This document shows positions 58,079 through 64,000 of a stretch of 64,000 nucleotides of DNA, piece after piece. The first letter of the stretch is position 1. Each line of letters starts with the position of its first letter. Both the position numbers and the translations under genes were made by a program. This DNA comes from Aralia elata (lineage: Eukaryota; Streptophyta; Magnoliopsida; Apiales; Araliaceae), in NCBI GenBank assembly GCA_034770075.1, contig CM068378.1, forward strand, positions 42,746,508 through 42,810,507. Reading direction: 5' to 3'. A model generated the notes under the pieces. That model had not been told where the DNA came from, did no database searches, and saw nothing but the letters and a program-made list of their open reading frames with translations.

Positions 58079-59874
58079 TGAAAGTAGTATGCACACAAGC
58101 CAATCATATTTGATATGATGTACTTTGTAATTTTATTCGTTTGTTAAAGACATTTTACTTTATCTACATAGTGCTGTTATATTAAATGTGATAAACTATA
58201 GTTTTGAGCAATGCTTTTAGAATCATGAAGGTGATTATGCTAATGAGATCTAAATTCTAGATAGCTCACAAACTAAAATCGTTCCTAATCGATGGATTAC
58301 TAAAAAGGAGATTAGTGAATCCGGATAGATTAGCACATACGTTGCTTGCTCTTATGAAGAGGATGATTGATCTCATAATCATTTGTGTGGAGACACTAAA
58401 GCAAGTATGTAGGTACTTATTAGAGAATAAGTTCAATGAACGTGACTCACTAAGGAATACCTAATGGAGTTTTACTCGCCTGTCAATAGGAATTCCTCTA
58501 GTGATAGTAGTACAAGTGATCCTTGGACTTGAGATCATCATAGTATCTTGTGTATGATGAGTTATACTTTGACGTGTCCCTTAAGACCTTTAGGGTATAT
58601 CAAAGGGTATGATTGGGTATAATAAGTTATACATGGAGATAGGTGATTGATCAACAAAGAATCTACCACTTCTAGTAAAAGGAGAGAATGTCCTATGTGA
58701 TTCGATAAATGACGACTCAGAAGTCTTTGGCCAAAGCAGAATGAAATTAGAAAGGAGTTTCTAATTTGCATTATCAGAGTTGTTCATTGGAGAATCGAAA
58801 TGCATATAATTAAATAAAATGAGACTTGGCAGTAATTCCATGTCTTATATTTAATTGGGACATTTTATGGTATAAGGATTGAATTGTACGGTAACTATGC
58901 ACTGAAAGGTTCTTTTGTGATTAATGTTGAAATCTATATTATCTGGAAAGTCGTTGATCGCTAAGGGGGCTTACCCTTATTGTAGAATAAATATTATTTA
59001 GTTAAATAAATTAAATAGTTTAATTTATTTATTTAAATAAGATTAGAATTGTTCTAATTGATTTATTTACAACCGGTTTAATATGGAGAACCTAAAGGGT
59101 CACACCGCAAAAGAAAAATATTTGTTTAAGAAGTAAATGACATAATTGTAATAATAAGTTAAGTGTATTTAATTTAATCTATGGAGATAGAATAAATTAA
59201 GTAGCTTAATATTTATTATTTAATATTTTAAAAATATTAAATATAAATTAATAAGAAGAGTCTTATTATTATTATTACCATTACTATTATTTAATTCCTA
59301 ATAGGGATTGAGAATTAATTAATAGAAGTACTCTCTCATGCATTCCTAATTGGATTAGGAGTATAATTAATTAAAGGAGTTTAATTAGAATATAAACCCT
59401 AATCCTAAATAGTTTAGGGAAGGGTTTTCCTACATCTATAAATAAGCGATGTCTTATCATAGATGGGGTTACACATTCTTCCATAAAAATTAGAGAGAGA
59501 GAAAGTAATTGCAATTTCTATAGAGATAGAAACTAGGGTTTTTCCAGCACCCATCTTCTTGAACAACTATTATTCCTTGGTGGATCACCTCGAGAGGCCA
59601 AACACTTGGGTGACTAACGTTGATCAAAGGAAAGAATTTAATCGGTGGAATTCAAGGAGAACGCGAAGGAATTGGAGGTGAACTTGTACCTGAGGAAGCT
59701 TTGATTCACGAGAGTATAATTCTATATCTCTATCTCTTTCGTTTAATTAATAATTGATCACAAGGATGATCATGGTGATGGTTTGTATGAAAGATTTTAA
59801 AAATCCGTTTTATTGCGCTTGCGCACTATTTATGTAATTTTTATTGGATGTTCGCGCTATATACAAACCTAACA
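58079..59874 (+). repeat. 5' LTR of Copia-2
   Basis: 1796 bp, TGAAAGTAGTATGC to ACAAACCTAACA. TATAAATA at 59437-59444 lies late in the LTR, leaving a short transcribed LTR part. Confidence 0.88.
59437..59444 (+). promoter_or_regulatory. TATA box of Copia-2 LTR
   Basis: CTATAAATAAGCG, about 430 bp before the LTR end. Confidence 0.6.
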
Positions 59875-59875
59875 G

Positions 59876-59887
59876 TGGTATCAAAGT
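59876..59887 (+). promoter_or_regulatory. Primer binding site, degenerate tRNA-iMet
   Basis: TGGTATCAAAGT, two differences from the initiator-Met complement, one base after the LTR. Confidence 0.7.
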
Positions 59888-59990
59888 CTAACCTTGTGCT
59901 AATTATCGATTATGATGATTCCATGTATGTATGGGTATGCGATTGGATCGATTTTCTGGGTAAAGAAATTTTTTTTTTCAAACTCTGCTA

Positions 59991-60080
59991 CGCAGCGCGG
60001 CTGCGCCCGAACCCAGAAACTATTTCTGGGGGTGCAGCGCGGCCGCGTCGCTCCTAGTTCAATTTGGAGCGCGGCCGCGC
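59991..60080 (+). repeat. GC-rich palindromes at start of Copia leader
   Basis: CGCAGC-GCG-GCTGCG (59991-60005), CCCAGAAA-CTA-TTTCTGGG (60012-60030), a degenerate GCGCGGCCGCG near 60036 and the perfect palindrome GCGCGGCCGCGC (60069-60080). The surrounding sequence is strongly AT-rich. Confidence 0.8.
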
Positions 60081-60119
60081 AGGTCTGCAGAATTTGAAAA
60101 TTTTTTATTTTGATTTTAT

Positions 60120-60600
60120 TTATTTTTAATTAAGATAAAAGGTTTATTTTGAATTGGAATATGATTAAAATTAAAAGTTTTATTTTAACTTGGAATGAGA
60201 TTCCACGTTAACTAGAATAAAGGAGTTTATTCTATTTAGGAATAGGATTCTATGTTTCCTAGAATAAAAGAGTTTATTCACATATGGAATAGGATTCCAT
60301 GTTTCCTTAAAAATAAATATGTTTATTTTGATAAGTAATAGGATTCAACATAATTTATTTTCCAATAATTTTAAGTTAAAATAAAAGAGTTTATTTTGAA
60401 CTTGAAATTGGATTCCATGTTAATTGAAATAAAAGAGTTTATTTTGATTTGGAATTTGATTAAAAATAAAGGAGTTCATTTTTATTCAAAATTGGATAAA
60501 ATAAAATAAAGAAATTTATTATGATTTAAATTTTGATTAGAAGAAAGGAGTTTATTTTTATTTCAAAAATTGGATTTCTAATAAACTTTTAATTACCCAT
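60120..60600 (+). repeat. Hairpin-forming degenerate tandem repeat in leader
   Basis: About eight units of AATAAA-RGAG-TTTATT alternating with GGAAT-RRG-ATTCC. Perfect examples: 60192-60204, 60214-60233 (8-bp stem), 60262-60279, 60286-60298, 60378-60397 (8-bp stem) and 60427-60444. Loops are three or four purines. Confidence 0.75.
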
Positions 60601-61022
60601 TAAATGATATCAATGCATATATGGAATGATTTTATTATTCATGAGATAAATGTTATTTATTGATACATATAGAGATATATATGATAATAAATAGGGATTG
60701 ATTATGGACTACAGACCAATGTGTGATTGGATTTATTTTAGTGGATGCTTGAATGAATGAGTTTTTATAAATGAGGTCTGCATACCTCGTCATCTCTAGT
60801 TTTTCTTGATGTAAATTCTATCTTCCTCCTATGTACCTCCTCTTGACTGCTGATCAAGGTTTCTATTTATTGTAAATAGTTTATGTAATAGGTTTAGTTA
60901 GAATTACTTGAAGAATTGGAGACAAAAGAGCAAGGAGCGCTTGAAGACCCGTTTGTAATGGAGCCCGGGTTTAAATGTAATAGTTATATTTAAATTTTGT
61001 TCTTGCACCCTAAGTTTGACCT
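60601..61022 (+). other. Copia-2 leader, middle part
   Basis: No ORF or repeat recognised. Contains GGAGCCCGGGTTTAAATG near 60960. Retained as leader by position. Confidence 0.5.
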
Positions 61023-61054
61023 TTTGGTTCACTTGGTGGCTCTAGTGAACCAAA
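61023..61054 (+). ncRNA. 11-bp perfect leader stem-loop
   Basis: Arms TTTGGTTCACT (61023-61033) and AGTGAACCAAA (61044-61054), ten-base loop. Candidate structured element of the genomic RNA leader; not an independent RNA gene. Confidence 0.55.
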
Positions 61055-61252
61055 CTAGAATAAAAGTCCATAATCAATCCGGGTAAATATAGTATTCTAT
61101 ATGTGCATGCTTACTATGTATATATTATATATTATACAGCATGCTTCGCATGTTAAATAATATGACGCGTATTTTATATATATGTGCATGCGCGCTAAAC
61201 AAGATGAGACAAATAATAACAAACCCCTCAAGGAAATCATATTAAGTCCTAA

Positions 61253-61924
61253 ACGTTCAAAGATATTTAGAATATCGAACGTCGCCTTCTAGCATGGTAA
61301 AGCGATAGAGTATTAAATATTTAATATAAGTTTGTTGTGTCACCACAAGACAAGTATTAAATATTTAAGATGTTGTCTTATCACATTTGATGCTTATTAA
61401 GGAATTGAATATTACTGTTTTGTTGTGTCACCACAAGGACGGTATTTTTCTCTTCACATATATGAAAGTGCTAGGTTGGACTTAACTTGGATAATTTTGA
61501 TTCGGATGTGTCACCACTTGATCAAAATAATCTAAGAGACAAAATACAAGGAGTTACATAGTGATGTAATTGACAATAGTTGTCTACCTATTTATTTATA
61601 TATCGTTTGTTGTGTCACCACAAGGCTATATACATTTGAAATGGGATCCTTATTCTCACTAGCAAATCTTTAATTAGATATGCCGAACTATATATGGAGG
61701 GTAATATAGTTTGATGAAAATAGTGGGAGATACCAATTTAAAATAAAGACCTAATTTATTTTGGTAATTAGTTAAAATGAATGTATGCTAAAATGTTGTT
61801 AAATTACAAATTCATTTATAGAATTTTACGATGTCTAATTCACTATCACTGTATAGCATATTAGATGCTAATTAATCGGACTGTATTAAACGGTCTAGTT
61901 AAGATATTTGAGAATAGTTCTCAA
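61253..61924 (+). ncRNA. Cluster of leader stem-loops with common apex
   Basis: Includes a two-tier hairpin at 61253-61282 (ACGTTC/GAACGT outer, GATATT/AATATC inner); TTGTG-TCAC-CACAA apices at 61335-61348, 61423-61436 and 61610-61623; a related GTG-TCAC-CAC apex within 61495-61527; and TTGAGAA-TAG-TTCTCAA at 61908-61924, just before gag. The first apex sits on a perfect 14-bp basal stem (61313-61326 with 61355-61368). Probably part of the Copia RNA leader; the role is unknown. Confidence 0.55.
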
Positions 61925-61929
61925 GGCTG

Positions 61930-62700
61930 AAAAGCTATCTTATGTCCTTAATATGTCTATCCCTGCAATGGTTGCAGACAATGCCTCTGAGGAAGAGATT
62001 GCTACTGTTAGAAAGTAGTAAGATGATGCACAGTTGGCTCAATGCATCATGCGTGCATCCATAAGTAACGAGCTTCAGTGTCAGCATGAAACTATGGATG
62101 CTCCTACTATACTCCTGCACCTTCAAGGAGTTGAAGGGTGAGGAAAGTATGACTATTAGATATCAGATATCTAAGGAGCTTTTCCGATCTAGAATGACCG
62201 ATGGCACTACAGTACAGACATATGTCCTAAAATGATCAATCTGATTGAACAATTGGGACAACTGGGTTTTAATAGATGGAGAGTTGATCCAAAATTTGAT
62301 CTTGCAATTACTTCCGGACTCTTTCTCACAAATTGTTGTGAATTTCCACATGAACAAACTATATGTCAGCCTGTCTGAGTTACTTAAACATGTTGAAAAC
62401 TATAAAGAGTCATTTTTCAACCAAGAAAGACCAAGTCTTACTGGTAGATGATTCTTCTAGGAAGCGAAAGAGGGCCAAAGGATCTTCTTAAAAGAAGAAC
62501 AATTCAAAGAAGGTAAATGGAAAGGCAAAAACAAAGGACAATAAGAACAAGACTGATGCAAATAGCAAAGGAGTTTACTTCCACTGCAATAAGCCTGGAT
62601 ACTGGAAAGGAAACTGTAAGGAGAATCTTACAGAGGCTAACCAGAAGAAGCTTAGTGAAGCTTCGGTTACAGATATAGGTTTGTTCATGATTTAAATAAA
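61930..62700 (+). pseudogene. Copia-2 gag
   Basis: Recognisable pieces in shifting frames: QLAQCIMRASISNELQCQHETMDAP (~62030), RYQISKELFRSRM (~62160), LILQLLPDSFSQIVVNFHMNKLYVSL (62300-62380) and a zinc-knuckle relic FHCNKPGYWKGNCKE (~62580) with His and Cys changes. Several stops and frameshifts. Dead copy. Confidence 0.82.
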
Positions 62701-62814
62701 TCTTTTTGCAAGTTAAGGTTCTACTTAGGTATTGGATACCGGCTGTAGTTCTCACATATGCAATCCAATGTAGAGACTAAGCAGAAGTAGAAAGCTAAAC
62801 AAAGAGTAAGTAAT
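62701..62814 (+). pseudogene. Copia-2 protease start
   Basis: VLDTGCSSHICN keeps the aspartic protease DTG triad (62735-62743). A TAG follows four codons after ICN, then RSRKLNKE. Confidence 0.8.
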
Positions 62815-64000
62815 CTTATGTGTGGGAATGGAGCAAAGGTTGCTGCATTAACCATAGGAACTTATAGTTTAGCATTGCCTACGGGCAAGTCTATTAAGTT
62901 AATAAGTTGTTATTATGTTCCAGTTCTCATTAGAAACATTATTTCTTTCCGTTGTTAGACAAGGAAAGTTCTGGTATTATATTTAAGAATAATGGTTGTT
63001 CTATTTATAATGATAATGTTTTGTTTGAAACTGGAAGATTAATTGATAGACTTTGTATACTTGACTTACATAAAAACATTTTGCAAATTGAACAAACTAA
63101 TAAATGAAAAGGAGATGGTCATTCAAAGAGTTGAATGTGTGTATTTGATGAAATACAAGTCTGAATCATTTGAAATGTTCAAACAATTCAGAAGTGAAAC
63201 ATATTGACAAAGTATTAAGATTCTTTGATCAGATCGAGGAAGGAATACTTGTGCAATGAGTTTCTAGATCATCTCAAAATGGTATTTTCTCATAATGGAC
63301 ACCTCCTGATACGCAATAATTGATTGGTGTATCTAAAAGGAGAAATTATACCTTGTTAGACATGGTGCAGTCCATGATGATTTTTACCGACATTCTAGTA
63401 TCCATCTAGGATTATGCCCTAGAAACGGCTGCATATCTACAAAATAAGGTAACCTCAAAAATCCGAGCCCAAGACTCTATAAAGGTTATGGATAGGGAGG
63501 ATTCCTACTCTTAAGTATGTTAAGATAAGGGGTTGTCCAGCTTATGTGAAAAGGTTTCAAAGATAAGTTTGGGACAAAATCTGACAAGTGCAGATTTATG
63601 GGATATCCTAAAGAAAGTTTAGGGTATTATTACTATAATCCTACACGCTGCCTTCTTAGATAAAGGTGTTTATCATTGAAGGAGCTAGTGGGAGAGTAAT
63701 AGATCTTGAAGGAGTTCAAGAACCACAAAGCACTTTAAGTCGAACCGAGGAACCTGTAGATAGACCTATTGTACCACAACCGAATCGTAAATCTGGAAGA
63801 GTACCGAAGATATCTGGGGGTATGCATTCATTATAGAGGATGATGATCCAGTTTTATACAATGAGGCTATGAGTAGTAGACACTCAGAGAAATGGCAGAT
63901 GGCCAGGAAATTCAAAATGGACTCCAAATATGAGAACCAAGTATAGACTCTGGTTACTCCACAAAAGGGCATAGTGCATAGAGGGTGAATATGGGTCTTT
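62815..64000 (+). pseudogene. Copia-2 pre-integrase, integrase and RT start
   Basis: NGAKVAALTIGTYSLALPTGK (~62830) mirrors Copia-1. The zinc site and first catalytic Asp are deleted (junction near 63118). The integrase core remnant (63140-63440), GYPKESLGYYYYNP (~63600) and the RT start (~63760-64000) follow, all with stops and shifts. Runs off the window. Confidence 0.8.

Larger units (their letters stand above)
58079..64000 (+). mobile_element. Copia-2, decayed element running off the right edge
   Basis: LTR 58079-59874, primer site 59876, a 2-kb leader, then gag, protease, integrase and the start of RT, all with stops and frameshifts. It lies inside an S-family LTR (left flank GATAT). 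Same family as Copia-1 but opposite strand. The 3' end is beyond the window. Confidence 0.88.

Noticed and set aside
59848..60097. Short ORFs right after the Copia-2 primer site
   Set aside because: They overlap the LTR end and GC palindromes, and resemble no gag. Leader sequence is the better explanation.

Overview
The window is nuclear DNA from a flowering plant with a large, retrotransposon-rich genome, probably a eudicot. The species cannot be told from the sequence. I found no host gene, no structural RNA gene and no CRISPR array. Almost every base belongs to LTR retrotransposons, their solo LTRs, or one MITE. The lineages present are a Tekay-like chromovirus (Ty3, initiator-Met primer site, chromodomain), several Athila families (Ty3, tRNA-Asp primer site), Tat-lineage Ogre/Retand-like elements (Ty3, tRNA-Arg primer site), one Copia family in two copies, and a hAT-type MITE.

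Layout. 1-2013: Tat LTR running off the left edge (minus). 2014-5000: Athila remnants, with one well-bounded LTR start at 3251. 5001-16649: Tekay-like element with both LTRs (the 3' one truncated), an extra coiled-coil ORF before gag, and one long gag-pol frame broken almost only by point nonsense codons. 16614-16666: a perfect fold-back at a rearrangement breakpoint. 16661-16845: Tat LTR end with primer site. 16846-23627: pol-less Athila element (called S here) with a solo LTR inside its 5' LTR. 23628-24377: LTR fragments. 24378-57313: an old minus-strand Copia element (Copia-1) carrying a hAT MITE in its reverse transcriptase and split at 28080/56401 by a 28-kb minus-strand Athila element (Athila-A).

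Athila-A holds two further nests. In its 3' untranslated part sits a minus-strand solo LTR (29729-38831), itself interrupted by a plus-strand solo LTR of the same family (32574-37340). In its 5' LTR sits a complete Tat element (44862-55265). Target-site duplications support most levels. 57314-58078 is another S-family 3' end, interrupted by a second, badly decayed Copia copy (Copia-2, 58079 to the right edge).

The most interesting material is non-coding. (1) The Copia-2 leader (59.99-61.93 kb) is a concatemer of short stem-loops. One set shares the apex TTGTG-TCAC-CACAA on unrelated but self-complementary basal stems. (2) LTRs of several unrelated families carry arrays of near-perfect palindromes, often with a CGCC-NN-GGCG core, usually a short way upstream of a TATA-like box. 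Arm sequences change between copies in a compensatory way. (3) Ty3 elements of the Tekay and Athila lineages share a small hairpin with a GGGA/AGGA loop just after the last stop codon or just before the polypurine tract, and the Tat element has a 16-bp hairpin abutting its polypurine tract. These look like RNA- or DNA-level signals kept by structure rather than sequence. I cannot test conservation beyond this window.
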